Part shown: in pieces, positions 1 to 6,410 of the stretch
Layout of the letters: every line of letters starts with the position of its first letter
Position numbering within the stretch: the first letter of the stretch is position 1
NCBI GenBank assembly: GCA_003694235.1
Contig: RFKO01000005.1
Coordinates: forward strand, 1-11,293
Source: Anaerolineae bacterium
GTDB lineage: Bacteria; Chloroflexota; Anaerolineae; Anaerolineales; UBA11858
Reading direction: 5' to 3'
DNA length: 11,293 bases
Translations under genes and position numbers: made by a program
The notes under the pieces: generated by a model
What the model was told of the DNA's origin: nothing
Databases searched by the model: none
What the model saw: the letters and a program-made list of their open reading frames with translations, nothing else

Positions 1-233
1 GCGGTCAACAAACCGCCCAGGGCGCCGCGGTCTGGGATCACGTCGGGGACGAGGCGAACCCCCAAAGGGGGATAATCCTGGGGGTTGTTGGTCGTAATGA
101 GGAGTTCATCGGCCAGCGGACGCAGCCGGCGCAACACGCGCCTTACCAGCGGCTCTCCCAAAAACGGCATCAACGCCTTATCCTGCCCCATGCGCGAGGA
201 ACGGCCTCCGGCCTGAATAACAACACTGAGCAT
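1..233 (-). CDS. mobA: Molybdenum cofactor guanylyltransferase, MobA-like (partial, N-terminal part)
   Basis: Translating the minus strand from the ATG at 233 gives 77 residues, open to the left edge, so the C-terminal part lies outside the window. Residues 8-21 read AGGRSSRMGQDKAL, the nucleotide-binding loop of MobA-type nucleotidyltransferases, with the lysine expected to contact GTP phosphates. Further on, PDVIPDRGALGGL resembles the MobA segment around the metal-binding aspartate followed by a G-x-L-G/A-G motif. MobA transfers GMP from GTP to molybdopterin, making the guanine dinucleotide cofactor in the cytoplasm. A related MobA-like NTP transferase, such as a MocA-type cytidylyltransferase, cannot be excluded from this fragment. 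No Shine-Dalgarno precedes the ATG; instead TATAAT lies 7 nt upstream, which suggests a leaderless transcript. The gene diverges from the radical SAM gene across 32 bp. Confidence 0.8.
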   Translation of the reverse strand, partial: MLSVVIQAGGRSSRMGQDKALMPFLGEPLVRRVLRRLRPLADELLITTNNPQDYPPLGVRLVPDVIPDRGALGGLLT

Positions 234-240
234 AGGTGGG

Positions 241-248
241 ATTATAAT
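241..248. promoter_or_regulatory. Palindromic -10 element shared by divergent promoters
   Basis: ATTATAAT is a perfect 8-bp palindrome, so it offers a consensus TATAAT on both strands (243-248 plus, 246-241 minus). On the minus strand the hexamer is separated from the mobA ATG by CCCACCT, 7 nt, which would place transcription initiation at or next to the start codon. On the plus strand the predicted start is near 255, giving a leader of about 10 nt that overlaps the GGAGGT ribosome binding site of the radical SAM gene. No good -35 hexamer is seen at the usual distance on either strand, so the plus-strand role is the weaker of the two. Confidence 0.5.
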
Positions 249-254
249 ATAAAC

Positions 255-260
255 GGAGGT
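255..260 (+). promoter_or_regulatory. Ribosome binding site of the radical SAM gene
   Basis: GGAGGT lies 5 nt before the ATG at 266 and fixes that start. Another ATG at 259, in a different frame, overlaps this site and is not used. Confidence 0.8.
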
Positions 261-265
261 GCGCG

Positions 266-1375
266 ATGACCACGGTGGCCGATTTGCTGGATACGCTCAC
301 CCGCGCGGGAGAGCTTTACGAGCGGCTGGCAGACGGCGCGGTGCGCTGCTACGCATGCGGACACCGCTGCCTGCTGCGCGAGGGGCGGCGCGGCATCTGC
401 AAGGTGCGTTTCAACCAGGCTGGAACGCTGCGCGTCCCCTGGGGGTACGTGGCCGGCCTGCAGGTTGACCCTATCGAGAAGAAACCCTTCTACCACTTTC
501 TGACGGGCGAGGACGCGCTGAGTTTTGGGATGCTGGGCTGCGATTTTCACTGCGCCTACTGCCAGAACTGGCTCTCCTCCCAAACGCTGCGCGATCCGGC
601 CTCCGATCTGTCGGCGCGCTATATCCGCGAGATCACGCCGCGGGAGATGATTGCCCTGGGGCAGCGCGCCGGCGCGCGAGTGGTGGCATCCACCTACAAC
701 GAACCGCTGATCACCGCCGAATGGGCGGTTGCTGTCTTCAAACAGGCAAAACAGGCGGGGATGAAATGCGTGTTCGTATCCAACGGCAACGCCACCCCCG
801 AAGTGCTGGAATACCTGCACCCCTATCTGGACGGTTACAAGATCGATCTGAAAACCATGCAGGACAGACGGTATCGCGAACTCGGCGGCGTGCTGCAAAA
901 CGTGCTCGATAGCATTCAGCAGGCGCACGCGCTGGGGTTGTGGGTGGAGGTGGTCACGCTGGTGGTGCCCGGCTTCAACGATAGCACCGATGAGCTGATG
1001 GACGCGGCGCGTTTCCTCCGCTCGGTCTCACCGGATATTCCCTGGCACGTGACCGCTTTCCATCCCGATTACAAAATGACCGACCGGGGAGGGACCCCCG
1101 TGGAAACACTGCGCCGCGCGGCGGAGATCGGGCAGGAGGCCGGACTGCGCTATGTGTATGCCGGCAACATCCCCGGCCGCCTGGCCACCTATGAACACAC
1201 CCGCTGCCACGCCTGCGGCACTCTGTTGATCGAACGCTACGGCTACATCATCCGCGATTATCGCCTGACGGCAAAAGGCACGTGTCCGCAATGCGGCACC
1301 TCGATCCCGGGGATCTGGACAAACCGACCGGAGAGCGTGCGCCTGCATCGGCCGGGGATGCCGCGGCGGGTGTAG
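266..1375 (+). CDS. amrS: AmrS-type radical SAM protein (AmmeMemoRadiSam system, PflA-like)
   Basis: This 369-residue protein belongs to the glycyl-radical-activating-enzyme-like branch of radical SAM enzymes. The cluster-binding motif is C92-x3-C96-x2-C99 (GCDFHCAYCQ), which holds the 4Fe-4S cluster that cleaves S-adenosylmethionine. An N-terminal cysteine group (C28, C31, C35, C45) and a C-terminal zinc-ribbon-like pair (C314/C317 and C340/C343), ending in the conserved GTSIPGIW, are characteristic of the AmrS subfamily. TYNEP at 143-147 and VSNGN at 171-175 match core strands of PflA-like enzymes. AmrS proteins are usually encoded with AMMECR1- and Memo-domain partners; neither is seen here, although some genomes scatter them. 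The physiological substrate is not established. A GGAGGT site supports the start. The gene ends 6 bp from the convergent acetyltransferase gene. Confidence 0.9.
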   Translation: MTTVADLLDTLTRAGELYERLADGAVRCYACGHRCLLREGRRGICKVRFNQAGTLRVPWGYVAGLQVDPIEKKPFYHFLTGEDALSFGMLGCDFHCAYCQNWLSSQTLRDPASDLSARYIREITPREMIALGQRAGARVVASTYNEPLITAEWAVAVFKQAKQAGMKCVFVSNGNATPEVLEYLHPYLDGYKIDLKTMQDRRYRELGGVLQNVLDSIQQAHALGLWVEVVTLVVPGFNDSTDELMDAARFLRSVSPDIPWHVTAFHPDYKMTDRGGTPVETLRRAAEIGQEAGLRYVYAGNIPGRLATYEHTRCHACGTLLIERYGYIIRDYRLTAKGTCPQCGTSIPGIWTNRPESVRLHRPGMPRRV

Positions 1376-1381
1376 CGCCGC

Positions 1382-2410
1382 TCAGCCCGCACGTGTGAGA
1401 CGGACGCGTTGAACCAGGCGGTCAACCCCGCCAAAACGATACTTGTACACCTCATCGCCGCGCATCATGTCGAAGACGGTGCGGCCATGCTCAATCGCCC
1501 ACTGAATCAAATGAGCCAGCAGCACCCAACCGGGGGAGAGTTCCTGAAACTCGAAATTCAACCCGGAGTTATAGACCCAGATTTTGTTGTCGTAATCGAA
1601 ATTCAGATAAGCAGCCGCCTTTTTGCCCCCCACCGTAAGGAAGGCCAGTTGCAGCCAGCCGGCTTTGAAAGCGGTATGCACCGCCGAGCGCATCTGTGAA
1701 CGCATCACCTCGGTGAGGAAAGCCTGCTTTTCCGGGTCATACGCCATCAGCTCCAGAAAATCGTCAAACTCGGCATCCAGCGCGCTCTCGTCTTCCACAA
1801 TGTACCAGGAGACTGGTGCGAAATACGCTGCGGCGCGACGCAGCTTGCGGCGGATTTCACGCCGCTGTTTACCCTCGATTTGCATCAGGTACTCGTCCCA
1901 GGTGGAGGGGAGCACAATCCGCGGGGCAACCTGCAGGTTTTCGCGCTGAAATTGCAGCCCGCGCCGGGCAGCAGCGGCCTCCAGCACCGGCAGAGAGGGG
2001 GAGTCTTCCAGCAGGTTGTAGAAATCGAGCACATCCCACGCCGGCGCATCCGGCTGCAAAAAGACATCCAGCGTGGCCTCGATGATGGCGCTCAGATGTT
2101 CTGGAGAGGCGATAAAATCCAGATAGTCCGAGATTTCGTAGCTCCCCAGAAACATCACCGCCTGCTCGCCGGCGGCGTTCCGCGTGCGGAAAAGCGGCGC
2201 GATGCCATTCAATTGCCCCGCCTCCGAGCGTAGCGTGACGATGAATAAATCACCATCCCGCCATTCTTCGCCGCCGCGAGTCTGCCACCAGGTGCTCAGA
2301 TACTCGTGGCGTAGAAAAGGCAGGTTCTGGGCGCTGCGGCTCAGCAACGCGTTCCATTCGTTTTCCAGGTCATCAAATTCTTGCGCCGTGGTTAGAAGAG
2401 TGATCGACAT
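1382..2410 (-). CDS. CelD/BcsL-like GNAT-family acetyltransferase
   Basis: The 342-residue product resembles the CelD (Acetyltransf_6) branch of the GNAT superfamily, a group often linked to polysaccharide or cell-envelope modification in which most members lack a known substrate. The N-terminal half (about 1-165) is a degenerate GNAT-like fold. The second half holds the usual signatures: the basic stretch KQRREIRRKLRRAA at 181-194, the strand pair LAFLTVGGKKAAAYLNFDYD at 255-274, YNSGLN at 280-285, SPGWVLLAHLIQWA at 292-305, and a closing DMMRGDEVYKYRFGG near 314-328. No signal peptide or membrane helix is visible, so it should be cytoplasmic. It starts at ATG 2410 with no convincing Shine-Dalgarno. 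It is divergent from the PP2C-like gene and converges on the radical SAM gene. Its substrate cannot be named from the sequence. Confidence 0.8.
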   Translation of the reverse strand: MSITLLTTAQEFDDLENEWNALLSRSAQNLPFLRHEYLSTWWQTRGGEEWRDGDLFIVTLRSEAGQLNGIAPLFRTRNAAGEQAVMFLGSYEISDYLDFIASPEHLSAIIEATLDVFLQPDAPAWDVLDFYNLLEDSPSLPVLEAAAARRGLQFQRENLQVAPRIVLPSTWDEYLMQIEGKQRREIRRKLRRAAAYFAPVSWYIVEDESALDAEFDDFLELMAYDPEKQAFLTEVMRSQMRSAVHTAFKAGWLQLAFLTVGGKKAAAYLNFDYDNKIWVYNSGLNFEFQELSPGWVLLAHLIQWAIEHGRTVFDMMRGDEVYKYRFGGVDRLVQRVRLTRAG

Positions 2411-2471
2411 ACTGTTGTCCGTGACATTGGTCTCAATCTTGCAATGCGAGTTTTCGGGCTTCGATTTTACC

Positions 2472-2479
2472 AGTATAAT
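2472..2479. promoter_or_regulatory. Overlapping -10 elements of a second divergent promoter
   Basis: Within the 113-bp gap between the acetyltransferase and the PP2C-like gene, AGTATAAT gives TATAAT on the plus strand (2474-2479) and TATACT on the minus strand (2477-2472). On the plus strand the start would fall near 2486, leaving a leader of about 38 nt, with a weak -35 candidate TTTTCG at 2451-2456 and a 17-bp spacer. On the minus strand the leader would be about 55 nt, with no clear -35. The rest of the gap shows no other recognisable signal. Confidence 0.45.
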
Positions 2480-2523
2480 GGGATCGTGCCGAAACGAGTT
2501 ACTGGCAGCAACGGGATGACTTC

Positions 2524-4704
2524 ATGACGGATTCACTGGATCAGGTCTTACTTCCGATTGTGCGCCGTGGCGGGAAGGAAGTGCCGCGGCTGCCCGGTGT
2601 GCACGTCGCCATGCCGCCGCGCCGGGCGGCGCGCGGTCGCAGCAGAGACCGGCTGTTCGTGTACCTTAAGCTGGAGGGGAACGCCCCTCTCTCTCCCACC
2701 GAGATGGAACGGCTCACGGCGCAACTGGCTGCGGAGTATTATCGCACCGCGGGCTCGGCGACCTCGGCGATGCGCGCCGTAGCCGAGGGGCTGAACGAAT
2801 TGCTGCTGCACCGTAACCTGAGCGCGGTCAATCGCGGCCGGCAAGCCATCGGCGTGCTGGTCATGGGCGTGGTACGCGGCGAGCGGCTGTTCTTGTTGCA
2901 ATGCGGCTCGGCGCAGTCTTATCTGATCAATGCAGAAGGCGTCAAACAGTTCCACGAGCCGGGAGCCGGCCGCGGCCTGGGCGTGGGCCGCGCCGCGCGC
3001 CTGCAGTTCTACCAGACGCCGCTCAAACCCGGCGATACTTTGCTGATGTCGCCCAACCCGCCGCTGACCTGGAACACCACCACCTTGCGCAACCTGCGCC
3101 GCCTGGTGCTCAAAGAACTGTATGCGCGCCTGCTACGCCGCACCAGCGGCGACATCGAAGCCGTAGCCTTGCAAGTGACCCGCGGCAAAGGGCGCATCCG
3201 CCTGGTCGGCCCGGCCTCCGCCTCCGAAGCGCGCCCCTCCCGGCCGGCCGCCCAGCCACAACCCACACCGCCACCACCACAAAAACCGGCCACCCCTGTT
3301 GCCGAGGCGAACGGCGTGGCGGTAGCGCCACTCAAGCCGCCCCCTCCCCCTCCATCTCAGGGGAAACCGGCAACAGAGACACAAAGCCCGTCCCCGCCTG
3401 CCGCCAAGTCCCCCCCACGGGAAAGCAGGGTACGCGCCGGATGGCGGGCGCTGCGCACCTTCGCAGGCAGCATGTGGCGCGCCTTCGGCACACTGCTGGC
3501 GCGCCTGATGCCGGAGGAAAGCGCCCTCAACCTGCCGCCATCCACGCTGATGTTCATCGCCGTAGCGGTGCCGCTGATCGTGGTGGCCGTCTCGATGGCG
3601 GTTTACCTGCAACGCGGGGAGGGAGCGCTGTATGAAGTGTACGTCGAGCGCGCTCGTCAGGCCGGCGACCAGGCCGAAACGTTCGAGCATGCCGCCGAGC
3701 AACGCATCGGCTGGCAGGCCGTGCTGGAATACGTCGACCTGGCCGAGGAGATCAAAGTAACCGAAGAGACACAACGCCTGCGCGCCCTCGCCACCCAACA
3801 ACTGGACAATCTGGACAAAGTAGTGCGCATCGAGGTGCAGCGCGCCTTCGCCGCCGGTGAACTGCCGGCCGGCACACGCATCTCGCGCCTGGCAATCTCG
3901 CAGGAGAACGACCTCTATATGCTGGACGCCACCACCGGCCAGGTGTACCGCGCCGTGTTCACCGGCAAAGGGTACGAGCGCGACGAGGCGTTTTATTGCG
4001 GCAAAGTACAAACACCGCTCATCGTCAGCGACCTGGTGGACATCGCGCCGCTACCGCCGGGGCACCCGGCCGGGGCGACGTTAATCGGGCTGGACGGCGA
4101 CGGCAATCTGGTGGAATGCATTCCCGGCCGCAGCGACCAGTTGATCATTCAGCCTCCTGCTCCCGATTCAAACTGGGGGACACCGCGAGCCATTGCCCTG
4201 GACGGCGGCGACCTGTATGTGCTGGATACGTTGACCAACTCCGTTTGGGTGTACAGCAGCGCCAGCAACTACTCGGAACTGCCTGAGTTCTTCTTTGGCA
4301 ACGATGTCCCCGACATGCAGAACGTGGTGGATATCACCGCTACCAACGGCACGCTGTATTTGCTCAATCAGGACAGTTCGATGATCATCGCTCGCTATCA
4401 AAGCGATGTGGTGGACGAACCGGCAATTTATCAGGACTCGCGCCCTGACCTGCCGGACGGCCCAACGCTCTCCTACGCCACATTTCGTCAACTGCAGTAC
4501 TCCCCCCCGCCAGACCCTTCCATTTACCTGCTCGACGGCGAACAACAGGCAGTGTATCACCTCAGCCTGCAACTGGTGTACCAGCGGCAATACCGACCGG
4601 TGCTCCCCTTACCGGAAGGGGAGGTGACCGCTTTTGCCATCGGGCCGGATCGGCGCGTTTTCCTGGCCACCGGAGATCAGGTGTACTTCGGCTTCCTGCC
4701 CTGA
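2524..4704 (+). CDS. Membrane protein with degenerate PP2C-like domain, Pro-rich linker, one TM helix and beta-propeller-like C-terminus
   Basis: This protein has 726 residues. Residues 40-225 follow the layout of a PPM/PP2C phosphatase: a helix pair with AVAEGLNELL, then LFLLQCGSAQSYLI at 122-135 in place of the usual G-D-S-R-x-Y-L, and LKPGDTLLMSPNPPL at 167-181 in place of P-G-D-x-L-L-L-x-S-D-G-L. The metal-binding aspartates of active enzymes are missing, so the domain is probably a binding module rather than a phosphatase. A proline-rich linker (about 235-300, including KPPPPPPSQG) leads through a basic segment to one hydrophobic helix at about 340-362. Helical, charged sequence follows (365-440). 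Residues 450-726 hold repeated strands such as NDLYMLDATTGQVYRAVF and GGDLYVLDTLTNSVWVY, typical of a beta-propeller. By the positive-inside rule the basic N-terminal part faces the cytoplasm and the propeller is outside. It may transmit a signal or act as a scaffold; no specific role can be assigned. Confidence 0.75.
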   Translation: MTDSLDQVLLPIVRRGGKEVPRLPGVHVAMPPRRAARGRSRDRLFVYLKLEGNAPLSPTEMERLTAQLAAEYYRTAGSATSAMRAVAEGLNELLLHRNLSAVNRGRQAIGVLVMGVVRGERLFLLQCGSAQSYLINAEGVKQFHEPGAGRGLGVGRAARLQFYQTPLKPGDTLLMSPNPPLTWNTTTLRNLRRLVLKELYARLLRRTSGDIEAVALQVTRGKGRIRLVGPASASEARPSRPAAQPQPTPPPPQKPATPVAEANGVAVAPLKPPPPPPSQGKPATETQSPSPPAAKSPPRESRVRAGWRALRTFAGSMWRAFGTLLARLMPEESALNLPPSTLMFIAVAVPLIVVAVSMAVYLQRGEGALYEVYVERARQAGDQAETFEHAAEQRIGWQAVLEYVDLAEEIKVTEETQRLRALATQQLDNLDKVVRIEVQRAFAAGELPAGTRISRLAISQENDLYMLDATTGQVYRAVFTGKGYERDEAFYCGKVQTPLIVSDLVDIAPLPPGHPAGATLIGLDGDGNLVECIPGRSDQLIIQPPAPDSNWGTPRAIALDGGDLYVLDTLTNSVWVYSSASNYSELPEFFFGNDVPDMQNVVDITATNGTLYLLNQDSSMIIARYQSDVVDEPAIYQDSRPDLPDGPTLSYATFRQLQYSPPPDPSIYLLDGEQQAVYHLSLQLVYQRQYRPVLPLPEGEVTAFAIGPDRRVFLATGDQVYFGFLP

Positions 4705-4706
4705 AC

Positions 4707-4726
4707 CGCTTCTGCCAGGAGAAGCG
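4707..4726 (+). terminator. Stem-loop just after the PP2C-like gene, possible weak terminator
   Basis: CGCTTCT and AGAAGCG form a perfect 7-bp stem around the 6-nt loop GCCAGG, starting 3 nt after the stop codon. No T-run follows, so it is not a standard intrinsic terminator. It may stabilise the upstream mRNA end or partly separate this gene from fabI. The remaining ~80 bp before fabI show no recognisable promoter. Confidence 0.3.
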
Positions 4727-4790
4727 TGACGATTGCCCAACGAGCGGGTTATAGCAACCGGCAACCCACCTCACCAAGAATTGACCAAAC

Positions 4791-4796
4791 TGGAGG
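4791..4796 (+). promoter_or_regulatory. Ribosome binding site of fabI
   Basis: TGGAGG is 8 nt before the ATG at 4805 and decides that start; a longer upstream reading is not needed, because the protein begins exactly where FabI homologues do. Confidence 0.75.
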
Positions 4797-4804
4797 CCTG
4801 AAAC

Positions 4805-5605
4805 ATGCAACTGCTCGCCGGCAAAACCGCGCTGATTTTCGGCGTGGCCAACAAACGCTCGATCGCCTGGGGGATCGCCCAGGCTTTTCACCAGCATGGC
4901 GCCCGTCTGGGGCTGAGCTACGCCGGGCCCGCGCTGGAGCGACGTGTGCGTCCCCTGGCCGAATCGCTGGGCGTTTCGTTCGTTGAACCCTGCGACGTCG
5001 GCAGCGACGAAGAGATCGCCCGTGTGGCTGAAAAAGCCAGATCCGCCTTTGGCGAAATCGACATCCTGGTGCACTCGATTGGCTTCGCCCTGCGGGAAGA
5101 ACTGCAAGGCCCGTACTACAACACCAGCCGCGAGGGTTTTCACGTCGCCATGGATATCAGCGTGTACTCCTTCGTCGCCCTGGCGCGCGCTTTCCAGCCC
5201 ATGCTGCGCCCCGGGGGCGCGCTGCTCACGCTGACATACTACGGCAGCGAGAAAGTCGCCCCCAACTACAACGTGATGGGCGTGGCCAAAGCGGCGTTGG
5301 AGGCATCCACCCGTTACCTGGCTTACGACTTCGGGCCGCATAACGTACGCGTCAACGCCATCTCCGCCGGCCCGATCCGCACGCTGGCTGCGGCCGGTGT
5401 GACCGGCTTCAAAGACATGTACCGCCAGTTCGCCGAGACCGCCCCCCTGGGACAGGAAATCACCATCGAAGATGTAGGCAATACGGCGGTATACCTGTGC
5501 TCCGACCTGGCGGCGAAAACCACCGGCGAAGTGGTCTTTGTGGATGCCGGTTACAACATCCTGGGGGTACCGGTCAAACGCCGCGAGATGGAAGAAAACG
5601 ATTAA
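4805..5605 (+). CDS. fabI: Enoyl-[acyl-carrier-protein] reductase FabI
   Basis: FabI carries out the last step of each type II fatty-acid elongation cycle, the NAD(P)H-dependent reduction of trans-2-enoyl-ACP in the cytoplasm. The 266-residue length is usual for the family. Residues 5-24 ([20 protein letters not shown]) form the divergent Rossmann nucleotide-binding loop typical of FabI rather than of ordinary short-chain dehydrogenases. HSIGFA at 90-95 is the conserved segment that contains the glycine at a triclosan-contact position (G93). The catalytic pair is Y155-x6-K162 in [14 protein letters not shown], with a second tyrosine ahead of it (Y145/Y146), and [10 protein letters not shown] at 187-196 is the substrate-loop signature. 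All catalytic residues are present, so it should be active. No other fab genes are nearby. Its last 4 bp overlap the end of the convergent HEAT-repeat gene. Confidence 0.95.
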   Translation: MQLLAGKTALIFGVANKRSIAWGIAQAFHQHGARLGLSYAGPALERRVRPLAESLGVSFVEPCDVGSDEEIARVAEKARSAFGEIDILVHSIGFALREELQGPYYNTSREGFHVAMDISVYSFVALARAFQPMLRPGGALLTLTYYGSEKVAPNYNVMGVAKAALEASTRYLAYDFGPHNVRVNAISAGPIRTLAAAGVTGFKDMYRQFAETAPLGQEITIEDVGNTAVYLCSDLAAKTTGEVVFVDAGYNILGVPVKRREMEEND

Positions 5606-6408
5606 TCGAGTCGAATCTCCACCCCGCGCCGCGCCAGCGCTTCGAGCGCCTGGCGCACGGGACGGCTCAATCCCCGGCGGGCATACAGCGCCCTCAGAAT
5701 GTCGGCGCTCTCCTGAGGGTGCTGCGCCCCCCACGCTCCCGCGAGCGTCCTGGCAATCAGCCAGTCATCCGGCTGGGGTGAATCGGCCCAGGAGCGCAAC
5801 CATCTCAGCACAGCAGCATCCAGTCCCCTCTCCGCCGTGGCGCGCAGCGCATCTGTCAGCGCCGCCCGCACCTCGGGATGACTTTCCTCTCTCAGAGCAT
5901 TGAAACGCTTCAGGACAGCCTCCCCCTCGCTCTCTGCCAGCACAGGCAGGAGACGCGCGGCCGTTTCGCGCAGGCGCGGCGAGGTAGCAGACAACCATCT
6001 CTCCACCGCCAGCCGCAACACCTGAGGGTTCTCACTCCCCAAACGCCCCAGCACATCAATCAACGCCTGTCGCACTTCCGGCCGATTGTCACCGGCGGCG
6101 CGCCCCAGCCGCTTGAGAGACACATCCTTGCGCCGCGTAAAACGCGCCGCCAGCGCGGCCGCGCCAACGGCACGCACACCTGCCAGCGGATGTTCTGTCA
6201 GCGGCTCGAGGCGAGCAGCCGCCTGCCCGGCCAACAACTCGCCCGCCGGCACGAGCAACTGCTTCAGCACCGCCTCAGAAATCCTGTGATTCGAGGCAAT
6301 TTCGGGCAGGTCCATCAGACCGGCAAAAGCCGCCTCCAGGTCTTCCAGCCCTCCCAAACGCACTGCGGCGCGAATATCTGCCAGCACCTGCCGATAACGA
6401 GATTTCAT
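5602..6408 (-). CDS. HEAT-repeat protein, function unknown
   Basis: The 268-residue product is almost all amphipathic helix, with recurring pairs such as [18 protein letters not shown] (73-90), [16 protein letters not shown] (108-123), [16 protein letters not shown] (143-158) and [16 protein letters not shown] (177-192). These spaced R/A/L-rich helices are the mark of HEAT/ARM-like solenoids, which usually serve as protein- or nucleic-acid-binding scaffolds. A DNA-alkylation-repeat (AlkD/AlkC-like) relative is possible, but no diagnostic residues could be confirmed. No signal peptide or membrane helix is seen. It is the last gene of the minus-strand operon, starting 2 bp after the stop of the lipoprotein gene, with no clear Shine-Dalgarno, so translation is probably coupled to it. 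Its stop codon overlaps the fabI stop inside the palindrome CGATTAATCG. Confidence 0.75.
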   Translation of the reverse strand: MKSRYRQVLADIRAAVRLGGLEDLEAAFAGLMDLPEIASNHRISEAVLKQLLVPAGELLAGQAAARLEPLTEHPLAGVRAVGAAALAARFTRRKDVSLKRLGRAAGDNRPEVRQALIDVLGRLGSENPQVLRLAVERWLSATSPRLRETAARLLPVLAESEGEAVLKRFNALREESHPEVRAALTDALRATAERGLDAAVLRWLRSWADSPQPDDWLIARTLAGAWGAQHPQESADILRALYARRGLSRPVRQALEALARRGVEIRLD

Positions 6409-6410
6409 CG

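Noticed and set aside
3236..3420. Proline-codon-rich, C-rich tract that looks like a DNA repeat
   Set aside because: It is in frame and encodes the irregular proline-rich linker of the membrane protein; no exact repeat unit could be found.
3133..4011. A 292-codon minus-strand frame opposite the PP2C-like gene
   Set aside because: Its Gly/Arg/Trp-rich stretch mirrors the proline-rich linker codons on the other strand, so it is a by-product of base composition.
4733..4754. TTGCCC followed by TTATAG as a fabI promoter
   Set aside because: The spacer is only 10 bp and the -10 match is poor, so it was not called.
4562..5734. A 390-codon open frame on the minus strand opposite fabI
   Set aside because: Low-complexity composition, no motif, and full overlap with an unmistakable FabI. 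Treated as a shadow.
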